58,033 nucleotides of DNA from an uncultured Bacteroidales bacterium. GTDB lineage: Bacteria; Bacteroidota; Bacteroidia; Bacteroidales; F082. The notes below the pieces were generated by a model that made no database searches, was not told where the DNA came from, and saw nothing but the letters and a program-made list of their open reading frames with translations. The position numbers were made by a program, and so were the translations under genes. Location of the stretch: NCBI GenBank assembly GCA_937926515.1, contig CALAZZ010000258.1, positions 1-58,033 of the forward strand, given 5' to 3'. This document shows positions 32,944 to 41,981 of this stretch, one piece after another (the stretch's first letter is position 1; each line of letters starts with the position of its first letter).

Positions 32944-34071
32944 ATGTGTCATAAAAATTACTTTTTTGCACCTCTGGTCCTCCTATTTCTATTGACTGCT
33001 TGTGTAGACATGAGTCGATCTAAAGGGATTCAAGAAACAGGAGAAGTAGATAAAATGACCCCCCTTTATGCCAAAGGATTCAGGGTTATCAATGAAAATG
33101 GTGAACGAATACTGCAAATAATGAATCCCTGGAATCAGGAACAAGTTCTTCAGGAGTTAAACATATTTAGTAACTCCATTTTTTTTAAGCAATTCCAAAT
33201 GGAAGTTCCAAAGCCTGTTAACAGGGTAGTGGCATTATCATCAACGCAATGGTCAGCTTTTGAACGTATGAATGGTTTAGGGGTCGTTGTTGGGATCTCA
33301 GAAAGCAATTTTGTGAGGTCGGAAGCAATGAGAAATTATATCAGAGAAGGGCTTACAATTGATGTGGGCAAGCATGGCTCTTATAAACCCGAGTTGCTTA
33401 TACAACTTGAACCCGAAATGGTCATTTATTCACCGGAATCGGGCGGAGCAGTTGCCTCATTGACAGAAACCGGTTTACCGCTGCTGGCATGGCCCGATTA
33501 TTTTGAAACTGATCCGCTGGGCAGGGCGGAATGGATCAAACTGGCCGGGATTCTCTTAGATAAGGAGCAAGAAGCATATGCAATATTTGACAGCATTGAA
33601 GATTCGTATAATAATTACCGCAGCTTGGCAAGCCAGGTCAAACATAAACCATTGATATTTGCTGATAAATCATTTAGCGGTCAATGGTATGTGCCAGGAG
33701 GTAAAAGTTATATGGCAAAACTATTCGAACATGCGGGGGCTACTTATATTTGGTCAGATAATACATCAACAGCAAGCTTTTCAGTGGATATGGAATCTGT
33801 CATCTCACGAGCCTGGGAGGCTGATTTCTGGCGCATCGCTCATGCAGCCCCTTACGGTTATTCCAAGGCTGAGCTCATTAATGAAAACCCTATTTACGCT
33901 CAATTCAAAGCTTTCAAAAAAGATCGGATCATTTTTTGTAATACGGCCAGTACAGGCTATTTTGAGAAAGGTCCGTATGAACCTCATCTTATTTTGGCTG
34001 ACCTGATACACTTTTTACATCCGGAATTATTGACTGATTACCAACCCAAATACCATCAATTACTCGATTGA
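32944..34071 (+). CDS. FecB/BtuF-type ABC transporter substrate-binding lipoprotein
   Basis: The 375-residue lipoprotein (MCHKNYFFAPLVLLFLLTAC, anchor Cys near 20) has the class III periplasmic-binding fold for siderophores, haem or corrinoids: VNRVVALSSTQWSAFERMNGLGVVVGIS, VGKHGSYKPELLIQLEPEMVIYS and a long linking helix (AEWIKLAGILLDKEQEAYAIFDSI). An N-terminal extension of about 70 residues (YAKGFRVINENGERILQIMNPW) is found in Bacteroidota members. The FecC-type permease and ATPase follow directly. The bound ligand is not readable; a corrinoid or siderophore is likely. Confidence 0.9.
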   Translation: MCHKNYFFAPLVLLFLLTACVDMSRSKGIQETGEVDKMTPLYAKGFRVINENGERILQIMNPWNQEQVLQELNIFSNSIFFKQFQMEVPKPVNRVVALSSTQWSAFERMNGLGVVVGISESNFVRSEAMRNYIREGLTIDVGKHGSYKPELLIQLEPEMVIYSPESGGAVASLTETGLPLLAWPDYFETDPLGRAEWIKLAGILLDKEQEAYAIFDSIEDSYNNYRSLASQVKHKPLIFADKSFSGQWYVPGGKSYMAKLFEHAGATYIWSDNTSTASFSVDMESVISRAWEADFWRIAHAAPYGYSKAELINENPIYAQFKAFKKDRIIFCNTASTGYFEKGPYEPHLILADLIHFLHPELLTDYQPKYHQLLD

Positions 34072-34072
34072 A

Positions 34073-35131
34073 ATGACCCTCGGCAGCCAACATAAAGATA
34101 AATTTCCAATCGTATTATCAACACTCTTGTTGTTATTGGTACTGATGGTCGTATTGAATCTATTATTTGGTTCTGTCGAAATACCACTAGGAGATATTCT
34201 AACGGTTATCTTCGAAGGCGGTAAAGGTGTTGATGAAGGCACCATGCTTATTGTTAATAATTTTCGCATACCTCAAACAATTACGGCCATATTATCAGGA
34301 GCAGGATTGGCAATAGCCGGATTATTGATGCAGACACTCTTTCGTAACCCACTCGCTGATCCTTCAATTCTCGGAATAAGCTCAGGAGCCAGCTTGGGGG
34401 TTGCCTTGTTACTGGCCACTTCAGGCATTATCACAGGACAAGCTTTTGTTGCATTTGGTCTGTGGTCACAGATTGGCATAACAGGTGCAGCTTTCTTGGG
34501 TGCTATGCTTGTTTTGTTTTTGATCATGTTCCTTAGCCGGAGGATGGGTAATATTGTAAGCCTGTTGATCATTGGAATAATGATTGCATACATTGCAGGT
34601 GCCCTTGTTGGTTTTGTGAAGTTCTATAGCCAACGTGAGGATGTACACACTTTTGTGATCTGGGGCTTGGGAAGTTTTGCCAATGTAAGCAGGGCGCAAT
34701 TACCATTTTTTACCATGGTTACACTTGCTGCACTTGGCCTTAGTTGGTTAATGGTCAAGCCACTAAACCTGCTTCTTTTAGGTGAGCGCTATGCAACGAA
34801 TCTGGGATTGAATGTATCAAGAAACCAGGTTCTTATAATTCTGATAGCCGGTTTTTTAACCTCTGTGGTTACTGCTTTCTCAGGGCCTATCGCATTTATT
34901 GGCCTGGCTGTCCCTCACCTGGTCCGGAACTTTTTAAAAACTTCAGACCACCGCTTATTGATACCTGCTGTGATGATTATGGGAGCATTGTTGGCCTTGT
35001 TCTGCAACCTTATTGCCAGGTTGCCGGGTTTTGACGGCAGTTTGCCAATTAATGCAGTCACATCACTGATTGGTGCCCCGATTGTGATTTGGATAATTCT
35101 GCATCGCAGACAGATTTATGATAGTGAATGA
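34073..35131 (+). CDS. FecCD-family ABC transporter permease
   Basis: The 352-residue inner-membrane protein has about ten membrane helices and the family signatures RIPQTITAILSGAGLAIAGLLMQTLFRNPLADPSILGISSGA (in outline) and GPIAFIGLAVPHLVRNF, which contacts the ATPase. It imports the chelate delivered by the upstream binding protein. One base separates it from that gene, and the next gene overlaps its stop by four bases (ATGA), indicating coupled translation. Confidence 0.95.
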   Translation: MTLGSQHKDKFPIVLSTLLLLLVLMVVLNLLFGSVEIPLGDILTVIFEGGKGVDEGTMLIVNNFRIPQTITAILSGAGLAIAGLLMQTLFRNPLADPSILGISSGASLGVALLLATSGIITGQAFVAFGLWSQIGITGAAFLGAMLVLFLIMFLSRRMGNIVSLLIIGIMIAYIAGALVGFVKFYSQREDVHTFVIWGLGSFANVSRAQLPFFTMVTLAALGLSWLMVKPLNLLLLGERYATNLGLNVSRNQVLIILIAGFLTSVVTAFSGPIAFIGLAVPHLVRNFLKTSDHRLLIPAVMIMGALLALFCNLIARLPGFDGSLPINAVTSLIGAPIVIWIILHRRQIYDSE

Positions 35132-36126
35132 AATCGCCCGTCATACATATTGAAGGCCTGGAAATAGGCTATCGTGACAAATCAGGCAGTTCTGTGCAAC
35201 TTTTGCCTCCCATTGAACTTGCGCTATATGAAGGTGATTTTATTGCACTAATGGGCCCAAATGGAGCCGGCAAATCGACTCTTTTGCGCACACTTGCTGG
35301 TATGCATTCCCCCTTATCAGGTAAAATTTCTCTGAAAAATAAAGATATAGCGCGTTTTGATAAGCGGGAAATGTCCAAAATGATTGGTATTGTGCTAACA
35401 GATCGGATCGATGATTTTTTTCTTACAGTATATGATGTGGTTTGTATGGGCCGTTATCCCTACACCGGATTTTGGGGAGAACTGAAACCTAATGATCATG
35501 AGATTGTTATGCATTGCCTTCAAATGGTTGGAATGCTAAACCTGGCAAAACGTACCATGCTTAGTTTAAGCGATGGTGAGCGACAAAAAGTCATGATTGC
35601 CAAAGCATTGGCACAAGATACACCCATAATTATGCTTGATGAACCGGCTGCGTTTCTGGATTATCCGAGTAAAATAGAGTTAATGCATCTGCTTCAACAA
35701 CTGGCTCATGAGGATGGTAAAACAATCCTGTTCAGTTCGCACGATCTTGAGCTGGCGTTAAGCAGTGCTGACAGATTATGGCTGTTGGGCCGTGACAAGG
35801 AAGTACAGGATGGAATTCCGGAGCAGTTAATCCTGGACGGTTTTATTGGTGACTATTTTAACCGTAGCGATCTCAATTTCAATGCTGAAAGCGGTAAGTT
35901 TTTTAGAAGCAAGCCCGCTGGGATAAGCGTTCAGATAAAAGGAGAAGGGATTAGAGCTTATTGGATGAAACAGGCTGTATTGAGAAAAGGATACAGCATA
36001 TCGGATAGTCTATCAAACATACAGATCCTGATAAGTTCGAAAGGCTTTTCTCTTTTAATTGATGATAAAGAACGTATTTTTACAACCAAATTAGAACCAA
36101 TACTCCATGAATTGCAGCAAATTTAA
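35128..36126 (+). CDS. ABC transporter ATP-binding protein (FecE/BtuD type)
   Basis: The 332-residue ATPase has Walker A GPNGAGKSTLL near residue 44, signature LSDGERQKVMIAKAL with Asp instead of the usual second Gly, Walker B PIIMLDEPAAFLDYPSK and the switch His in LFSSHDLELAL. Beyond the normal end near residue 250 it carries about 80 extra residues with no known domain (SKPAGISVQIKGEGIRAYW to the end). This may be a regulatory or ligand-sensing piece. It powers the FecC-type permease encoded immediately upstream. Confidence 0.95.
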   Translation: MKSPVIHIEGLEIGYRDKSGSSVQLLPPIELALYEGDFIALMGPNGAGKSTLLRTLAGMHSPLSGKISLKNKDIARFDKREMSKMIGIVLTDRIDDFFLTVYDVVCMGRYPYTGFWGELKPNDHEIVMHCLQMVGMLNLAKRTMLSLSDGERQKVMIAKALAQDTPIIMLDEPAAFLDYPSKIELMHLLQQLAHEDGKTILFSSHDLELALSSADRLWLLGRDKEVQDGIPEQLILDGFIGDYFNRSDLNFNAESGKFFRSKPAGISVQIKGEGIRAYWMKQAVLRKGYSISDSLSNIQILISSKGFSLLIDDKERIFTTKLEPILHELQQI

Positions 36127-36130
36127 TTTC

Positions 36131-37780
36131 ATGAATCACGCGATCATAACCTATGTGGTTTTGGTTGTTTTTAGCCTATCCTCTTGCAAGCCTATGAAAG
36201 AAAAAGCAGATATGATTGTTTTGAATTCACTCGTCTACACCGTCAATGAATCCTTTGATACAGCTGAGGCATTTGCTGTTGCCAAAGGTATGTTTATCGC
36301 TGTTGGTACGAATGATGAAATATTAAACCGTTTTGATGCCGATGCGATCCTTGATGCCAATGGTAAACCTATTTATCCCGGTTTCATTGACGGGCATTGT
36401 CATTTCGCCGGATATGGTGAAAACCTTTATCGCTGGGCTGATCTCAGCGGTAGCAGGTCATTTGAAGAGGTCCTTCAAAGGCTTAAGGATCATCATGATT
36501 CGCATCCCTCGGAATGGTTATTGGGAAGGGGTTGGGATCAGAATCATTGGGATCCGCCTGTTTTTCCTGATAATAAGGTACTTGAAAAGCATTTCCCTGG
36601 CATGAAAGTATTATTGGTACGGATAGACGGACATGCTTCGCTAGTTAGTCAAACTGCATTGGAGGCCGCAGGCATTGATGCTCATTATACTGTCCGTGGT
36701 GGTGAGGTGCTTTTAAATGAAAAAGGGGAGCCTAGCGGAATACTGATAGATAATGCTGATCTTGCAGTCAAAGAGCTTATTCCTCCAATAACGATATCTG
36801 AAAAAAAGGAAGCGCTGTTGGAAGCACAGAAAAATTGTTTTGCAGTGGGTCTTACCAGTGTTGTTGACGCCGGACTACCGGTTGAAACAATTGAATTGAT
36901 CCATGCCTTGCAACAAGAGGGGAGATTATTAATGAAAATAAACGCCATGATCAGTGCTGATGAGGAAACCATGCATCATTATTTTGAACTTGGTCCATAT
37001 GCTGATGAGCGCTTAACCATTAACACGGTCAAAATGTTTGCTGACGGAGCCTTGGGATCAAGAGGTGCCTTATTGTTTGAACCATATTCTGATGCTCCAC
37101 ACACATTCGGCCTGATGCTTCACAATCCGGAATTTTATTATGGAGTTTGTCAAAAGGCTTATGATGCAGGATTCCAGGTTAGTGTGCACGCGATTGGAGA
37201 TTCAGCCAATCGTTTTGTGCTCGATATGTATGCTCACTTTCTGAAAGGACATAATGATCGTCGCTGGCGCGTAGAACACGCACAAATAGTTCATCCTTCA
37301 GATTTTGAGAAATTTGAGAAATTTAGCATCATACCGTCAATTCAAAGTACACACGCCACATCAGATATGTATTGGGCTATTCACAGGGTAGGAGATGAGC
37401 GTATCAAGGGCGCATATGCACAACAAACTTTATTGAAGCAAAACGGCTGGTTGATCAATGGAACAGATTTTCCAATTGAAGGAATTGATCCATTACAAAC
37501 GTTTTATGCAGCCGTAATCAGAAAAGATGCCAGCGGTTTTCCGAAAGGAGGGTTTCTACCCGATCAGGCACTTGATAGGTTAGATGCGATGCGTTCAATG
37601 ACCATTTGGGCGGCAAAAGGTTCTTTTGAAGATAAGTTAAAAGGCAGCATTGAGGTGGGCAAACATGCTGATTTCGTTATGCTGGATAAAGACCTTATGA
37701 AAGTTCCCGAACAAGATATTTTAGGTATAAATGTGCTTGCCACATATATTCATGGAGAAAAAGTCTATCAGCATGAATAG
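36131..37780 (+). CDS. Exported YtcJ-like amidohydrolase (lipoprotein)
   Basis: The 549-residue protein belongs to the amidohydrolase superfamily, metal-dependent TIM-barrel hydrolases of the YtcJ type. Seen are the small beta domain LDANGKPIYPGFIDGHCH (metal-binding His-x-His), VKMFADGALGSRGALL, SVHAIGDSANRFVLD, WRVEHAQIV and GTDFPIEGIDPLQTFYAAV. A lipoprotein signal (MNHAIITYVVLVVFSLSSC) puts it outside the cytoplasm. An ATG at 36107 would overlap the ATPase gene, but ATG 36131 gives a clean signal. The substrate is unknown. Its place in an uptake operon suggests that it acts on the imported compound or its precursor. Confidence 0.88.
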   Translation: MNHAIITYVVLVVFSLSSCKPMKEKADMIVLNSLVYTVNESFDTAEAFAVAKGMFIAVGTNDEILNRFDADAILDANGKPIYPGFIDGHCHFAGYGENLYRWADLSGSRSFEEVLQRLKDHHDSHPSEWLLGRGWDQNHWDPPVFPDNKVLEKHFPGMKVLLVRIDGHASLVSQTALEAAGIDAHYTVRGGEVLLNEKGEPSGILIDNADLAVKELIPPITISEKKEALLEAQKNCFAVGLTSVVDAGLPVETIELIHALQQEGRLLMKINAMISADEETMHHYFELGPYADERLTINTVKMFADGALGSRGALLFEPYSDAPHTFGLMLHNPEFYYGVCQKAYDAGFQVSVHAIGDSANRFVLDMYAHFLKGHNDRRWRVEHAQIVHPSDFEKFEKFSIIPSIQSTHATSDMYWAIHRVGDERIKGAYAQQTLLKQNGWLINGTDFPIEGIDPLQTFYAAVIRKDASGFPKGGFLPDQALDRLDAMRSMTIWAAKGSFEDKLKGSIEVGKHADFVMLDKDLMKVPEQDILGINVLATYIHGEKVYQHE

Positions 37781-38588
37781 AGAATTGCGAGATAAAGTGG
37801 TGATCATTACAGGTGCCTCTTCCGGTATAGGAAGAGCTTTGGCAATTGAAGCTGCAAAACGTGGAATGAAGCTTTCATTGGCAGCTCGTAGGCTGGATAA
37901 ACTTGAACAGCTTAAAAGCCAGCTGGAAGTGCCATCACAAAACGTATTACTGGTCAAAACGGATGTTTCCAAAGAACAGGATTGTGAAACCCTGATCAAA
38001 GAAACAGTTAAAGCATTCCAACGTATTGATGTTCTGATAAATAATGCCGGGATCTCGATGAGGGCCTTGTTTGTTCAAAGCGACATAGGTGTGCTTAAGC
38101 AACTGATGGATGTCAATTTCTGGGGCACTGTTTACTGTACTAAATATGCCATCCCATACCTGCTGGAAACCGGAGGTTCAATAGCAGGTATCTCATCTAT
38201 TGCCGGTTATAAAGGTCTGCCGGGACGTACAGGTTATTCGGCCTCAAAATTTGCCATACATGGATTTCTTGAGTCATTGCGAATTGAAAATCTCAAAACC
38301 GGCTTGCACGTTCTGCTGGCTTGCCCTGGGTTTACGCAATCAAATATCCGAAATACTGCACTTGGTCCTGACGGAAAAATGCAAGGGGAATCACCCAGAG
38401 ATGAAGACAAAATGATGACTGCAGACGAAGTAGCACATCATATTCTTAATGCCATTCAAAAACGAAAACGTTCGATTATTTTGACCAGACAAGGTAAGCT
38501 GACAGTGTTTTTAAACAAGGTAATTCCTGGTGAATTGGATAAACTTGTGTTTGATCATATGTCGAAAGAGACCAACGCTCCGTTCTGA
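37773..38588 (+). CDS. Short-chain dehydrogenase/reductase
   Basis: The 271-residue oxidoreductase has the classical SDR motifs: cofactor-binding ITGASSGIGRAL, LINNAGISM, catalytic Ser in GISSIAGYKG and the YSASK pair, then LACPGFTQSNI. The basic residues after the cofactor motif (AARRLD) favour NADPH. The ATG at 37773 overlaps the amidohydrolase stop in ATGAATAG, so translation is probably coupled. The frame is open further up, but those starts give an atypical N terminus. Substrate is unknown. Confidence 0.92.
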   Translation: MNRELRDKVVIITGASSGIGRALAIEAAKRGMKLSLAARRLDKLEQLKSQLEVPSQNVLLVKTDVSKEQDCETLIKETVKAFQRIDVLINNAGISMRALFVQSDIGVLKQLMDVNFWGTVYCTKYAIPYLLETGGSIAGISSIAGYKGLPGRTGYSASKFAIHGFLESLRIENLKTGLHVLLACPGFTQSNIRNTALGPDGKMQGESPRDEDKMMTADEVAHHILNAIQKRKRSIILTRQGKLTVFLNKVIPGELDKLVFDHMSKETNAPF

Positions 38589-38852
38589 TCGTTTTCCTGG
38601 CTGTTTGAGGCCCTTCACGGGAAGGTCATATAAACGCTCAGATAATTATGTTTGAGTAGATTGTTTTAGTTTAATTAAGTATTTTAGGAGTATCACAATT
38701 AATATTTAGCGCGCTTATTTTTCTTGTACGATATTAAAATATTGTTTTTCATATTAATACTCTATTTATTATTTTACCGGAAAATGTTTTTTTTTATTTC
38801 GTGTTTCAATTTTTAGCATTATTTTTAGACGTTAGAAATTTAGATAGCTTAT

Positions 38853-39308
38853 ATGAAAACTCCCACACTAGTCGTTCAACCTCGTCTTGGTTTTGGTGAA
38901 CTTAAATTTGGTCAGAGTATTGAAGAAACCGTCAAATTTCTTGGCGAATCGCAGGAAATTGATCAAATTGAGGATGAGGAACTATTCAACACAATTATTA
39001 TGCATTATTGGGACATTGGAACTTCAATTTTCTTTGAAGGAATTGATAAACCCGTGCTTTCGTGTTTTGAAACCGATAACCAGGATGCGCTGCTTTTTGG
39101 AGAGAAAGTATTTCATCTCAGTGAAGATTCAATTGTCAATTTAATGAAAACAAACGGGTATAAATCTATTGAAATTGAGGTAGAGGAAGGTGAAAAACGG
39201 GTTTCATTCGAAGATGGATTGATCGATTTTTTCTTTGTCAGCAACAAGCTGATTGCTGTGAATTGGGGTGTTTTTGTTAACAACGAAGGTGAGATAGAAG
39301 AAATTTGA
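38853..39308 (+). CDS. Acidic protein of unknown function
   Basis: The 151-residue acidic soluble protein has no signal peptide or membrane segment. It opens with a repeated-looking unit (RLGFGELKFGQSIEETVKFLGE) of the FGxLKFGxSxEEVxxxLG kind, also met in small cytosolic proteins, including some putative immunity proteins. I cannot place it in a named family. Its stop is three bases from the convergent xerD stop. The upstream 260 bases are AT-rich without a clear promoter box. Confidence 0.6.
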   Translation: MKTPTLVVQPRLGFGELKFGQSIEETVKFLGESQEIDQIEDEELFNTIIMHYWDIGTSIFFEGIDKPVLSCFETDNQDALLFGEKVFHLSEDSIVNLMKTNGYKSIEIEVEEGEKRVSFEDGLIDFFFVSNKLIAVNWGVFVNNEGEIEEI

Positions 39309-39311
39309 TCA

Positions 39312-40223
39312 TCAGCTTCGTGCTCTGGGATGATAACTTAGTATGGTTTCGCGCAAATATTCCCTGTCAATATGGGTGTATATTTCAGTGGTCGTTATGC
39401 TGGCATGACCCAGCATTTGCTGAACTGCACGCAGATCTGCACCACCTTCCAACAAATGTGTAGCAAACGAATGTCTGAATGTATGCGGGCTTATGGTTTT
39501 TCTAATTCCTGCTTTTTCGGCAAGCTGCCTGATCAGTATAAAAACCATTTGCCTGGTTAAGCCTGTGCCTCTGTTATTGAGGAATACAGTGTCAGAAAAT
39601 CCCCGTTTGATCTTAATATGGGAACGCACATTGTCGATATACAAATACAATTGTTTCAGGGTTGATTTGCCGATTGGAACCAGCCTTTCCTTATCACCTT
39701 TTCCAACTATTTTAACAAAGCCGTCTTGCCTGAAAATATTGCTCAACTTAAGGCTGACAACTTCAGAAACGCGCAAACCGCACCCATAAAGTACCTCAAC
39801 AATGGCCTTATTTCTTGTTCCATTTACCGAACTCAGGTCAATAATTTCTATCAGGCTGTTTATTTCTTCGATTGACAATACTTCAGGTAGCTTCCTGCCT
39901 ATTGAAGGGGAGTCAATCAATTGGGTCGGGTTGATTTGAATAATTTCTTCCAATTGTAGGTATCTGTAAAATGCCTTAATGCCTGACAAAATACGTGCTT
40001 GTGAATTAGCACTTATACCCAATTCATACAATTGCAATAGGAAGGCTTGTATATTTGAGCTTTGAATTTGTTTTGAGGCAGGATTTAACCCGTGTTGCTC
40101 AAAATACTCATTCAAGAGTGTAATATCGTGGAAATAAGCCTTAATCGTGTTGTCACTTAGTGATTTTTCCAACTTAAGGTAGTTTATAAACCCTTTGATA
40201 TAGGCATTAGCTTCTCCCGACAT
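39312..40223 (-). CDS. xerD: Tyrosine recombinase XerD
   Basis: The 303-residue protein is a tyrosine recombinase that resolves chromosome dimers at dif. The N-terminal SAM-like domain (YLKLEKSLSDNTIKAYFHDI) is followed by a catalytic domain with Arg in GCGLRVSEVVSL, Lys in VGKGDKERLVPI, HTFRHSFATHL, LGHASITTTEIYTHI and the nucleophile Tyr. Size and sequence match XerD of Bacteroidota rather than a mobile-element integrase, though XerC cannot be fully excluded. No dif-like site was recognised nearby. Confidence 0.9.
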   Translation of the reverse strand: MSGEANAYIKGFINYLKLEKSLSDNTIKAYFHDITLLNEYFEQHGLNPASKQIQSSNIQAFLLQLYELGISANSQARILSGIKAFYRYLQLEEIIQINPTQLIDSPSIGRKLPEVLSIEEINSLIEIIDLSSVNGTRNKAIVEVLYGCGLRVSEVVSLKLSNIFRQDGFVKIVGKGDKERLVPIGKSTLKQLYLYIDNVRSHIKIKRGFSDTVFLNNRGTGLTRQMVFILIRQLAEKAGIRKTISPHTFRHSFATHLLEGGADLRAVQQMLGHASITTTEIYTHIDREYLRETILSYHPRARS

Positions 40224-40303
40224 GGATGCAAATGTATAGAAGTATTTTCATCAAGTTGTGACTTTCCATATCGCAAATGATGATCTTATTTTGCAGCCTT
40301 TTA

Positions 40304-40338
40304 TAAAAAAAAACCTGACAACATTACTTATTGCCAGG
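40304..40338 (-). terminator. Rho-independent terminator of the small winged-helix gene
   Basis: On the minus strand CCTGGCAA, nine-base loop, TTGTCAGG (eight pairs, one G-U), followed by nine T residues. It lies 11 bases after the stop of the 58-codon gene and before xerD. Confidence 0.8.
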
Positions 40339-40348
40339 CTTTGGTAAT

Positions 40349-40525
40349 TTATTTCGCTTCGTAAAAGCAGCGCTTGGGCGAGTGTATCAGCTCGGCATCT
40401 TTTAATTGTTTGATGACTTTGTCAACCTCTTTTTTGTCGATATTGGCCAATTCGGCAATTTCACCCGGTCGCATCGGCTTTCCCGCTGATTTCATTGTGT
40501 TCAGCACTTTTTCTTTCGTTTCCAT
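40349..40525 (-). CDS. 58-residue winged-helix/MarR-like protein
   Basis: The minus strand encodes METKEKVLNTMKSAGKPMR followed by PGEIAELANIDKKEVDKVIK, QLKDAELIHSP and KRCFYEAK, then TAA. This is a minimal winged helix-turn-helix: an N-terminal helix, PGEIAELANI as helix 2, DKKEVDKVIKQLKDAEL as recognition helix, then a beta wing. Similar very small MarR-like or FeoC-like proteins occur in Bacteroidota. It is framed by a strong terminator and follows the DUF1015 gene by 44 bases. DNA binding is inferred from the fold. Confidence 0.75.
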   Translation of the reverse strand: METKEKVLNTMKSAGKPMRPGEIAELANIDKKEVDKVIKQLKDAELIHSPKRCFYEAK

Positions 40526-40569
40526 GTTTATTTACATTAATGATTTAAAAACCTCCTATCGATTTTGTG

Positions 40570-41817
40570 CTAATCCAGGGTATGCACTATCAGGCCTGAT
40601 CTTAATTTGGGTTCAAACCAGGTCGTTTTAGGTGGCATGATATTGCCTGAATCAGCAATATTGATCAGCTGTTGCATTGACACCGGATACAGTGCGAATG
40701 CAACCTTCATCTCACCGCTGTCAACCCTGCGCTTGAGTTCTTCCAGGCCTCTTATTCCTCCCACAAAATCAATCCGTTTCGAACGGCGCAAGTCAGTGAT
40801 ATTGAGCAAAGGTGTAAGAACTTGGTTGGTGAGGATGGTCACATCCAACACACCAATTGGATCGTTATCATCAAAAGTATTTGGTTTTGCAGTTAATGAA
40901 TACCAGCTGCCATCAAGATACATCGAAAGATTATGAAGCCTGTCAGGCTTATATATTTCAGAACCTCTGTGCTCAACTTCGAAACTGTTCTTCAGTTTTT
41001 CAATAAAAGATTGAATGGTATGTCCGTTCAGATCCTTTACAACACGATTATAATCAATGATGGTGAGCTGATTATCAGGAAAATGAACAGCAAGGAAATA
41101 ATTGTATTCCTCGTCACCACGATGTTTAGGATTGTTCTTTCTTTTTTCGTTTCCGACCAGGGCAGCAGCAGCAGTTCTATGATGTCCATCTGCCACATAT
41201 GTTGCCGGTAATTCAGCAAATAATGTAATTAACCTATCAATCAGGGTTTTGTCGCTAACTACCCAGAAATGATGACCGAACCCATCATCAGCAGTAAAAT
41301 CATATACAGGTACATTATTTTTTACATATTGACTTACGATTTCATCAATCTCTGCCTTGGCGGGGTAGGAGAAAAATACCGGTTCCATGTTTGCGTTTGT
41401 CTCGCGCACATGCTTCATGCGATCTTCTTCTTTGTCGGGTCGTGTGAGTTCATGCTTCTTAATCACATTTTGCATATAATCTTCGACTCCGGCGCAACCT
41501 ACCAGGCCATACTGCGTTTTGCCATTCATGGTTTGCGCATAGATGTAGAGGTATTCCTCCTGATCCTGAACAAGCCAGCCTTTTTCCCTAAATAGGTTAA
41601 AATTTTCTCTGGCTTTATTGTAAACATCCTGGCTATAAATGTTTGTGTCTTCGGGCAAATCTATTTCAGGTTTGATAATGTGCAGCAAACTAAATGAATT
41701 GCCTTCAGCTTCTTTGCGGGCTTCTTCTGAGTTGAGCACATCGTATGGTCTGGAGGCTAATTTTTTTACTATTTCTGCTGGTGGTCTCCAGCCTTTAAAT
41801 GCTTTGAGTATTGCCAT
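40570..41817 (-). CDS. DUF1015 domain protein
   Basis: The 415-residue protein belongs to the DUF1015 family, which commonly follows serine-biosynthesis genes. Typical stretches are the N-terminal VKKLASRPYDVLNSEEARKEA, the ADGHHRTAAAALV motif near residue 210 and the C-terminal MPPKTTWFEPKLRSGLIVH. A kinase-like role in serine metabolism has been suggested for some members (SbnI is a relative); here it is only inferred from context. In the leftward cluster serC-serA it lies beyond an inserted S23 four-helix gene. Confidence 0.9.
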   Translation of the reverse strand: MAILKAFKGWRPPAEIVKKLASRPYDVLNSEEARKEAEGNSFSLLHIIKPEIDLPEDTNIYSQDVYNKARENFNLFREKGWLVQDQEEYLYIYAQTMNGKTQYGLVGCAGVEDYMQNVIKKHELTRPDKEEDRMKHVRETNANMEPVFFSYPAKAEIDEIVSQYVKNNVPVYDFTADDGFGHHFWVVSDKTLIDRLITLFAELPATYVADGHHRTAAAALVGNEKRKNNPKHRGDEEYNYFLAVHFPDNQLTIIDYNRVVKDLNGHTIQSFIEKLKNSFEVEHRGSEIYKPDRLHNLSMYLDGSWYSLTAKPNTFDDNDPIGVLDVTILTNQVLTPLLNITDLRRSKRIDFVGGIRGLEELKRRVDSGEMKVAFALYPVSMQQLINIADSGNIMPPKTTWFEPKLRSGLIVHTLD

Positions 41818-41981
41818 AGTTTATTTTATTAAGTTTATTAGTATACTTCTTATTGTCATTGATATGACCTAAATACAAATCGATAAAATCTTGGGCCTAA
41901 ACTGAAGTGGAATAATATCTGGTTAAACACCTGATAATCAATTCATCCAGATCAGCCCTTTTTCGCACAAGGATTTATTCA

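Noticed and set aside
36107..36130. Earlier ATG for the amidohydrolase overlapping the ATPase gene
   Set aside because: It places eight extra residues before a complete lipoprotein signal; the ATG at 36131 gives a normal signal peptide.
40229..40236. TACATTTG on the minus strand as the xerD promoter
   Set aside because: It is only six bases from the xerD ATG and would give a leaderless transcript; no suitable -33 element. Probably chance.
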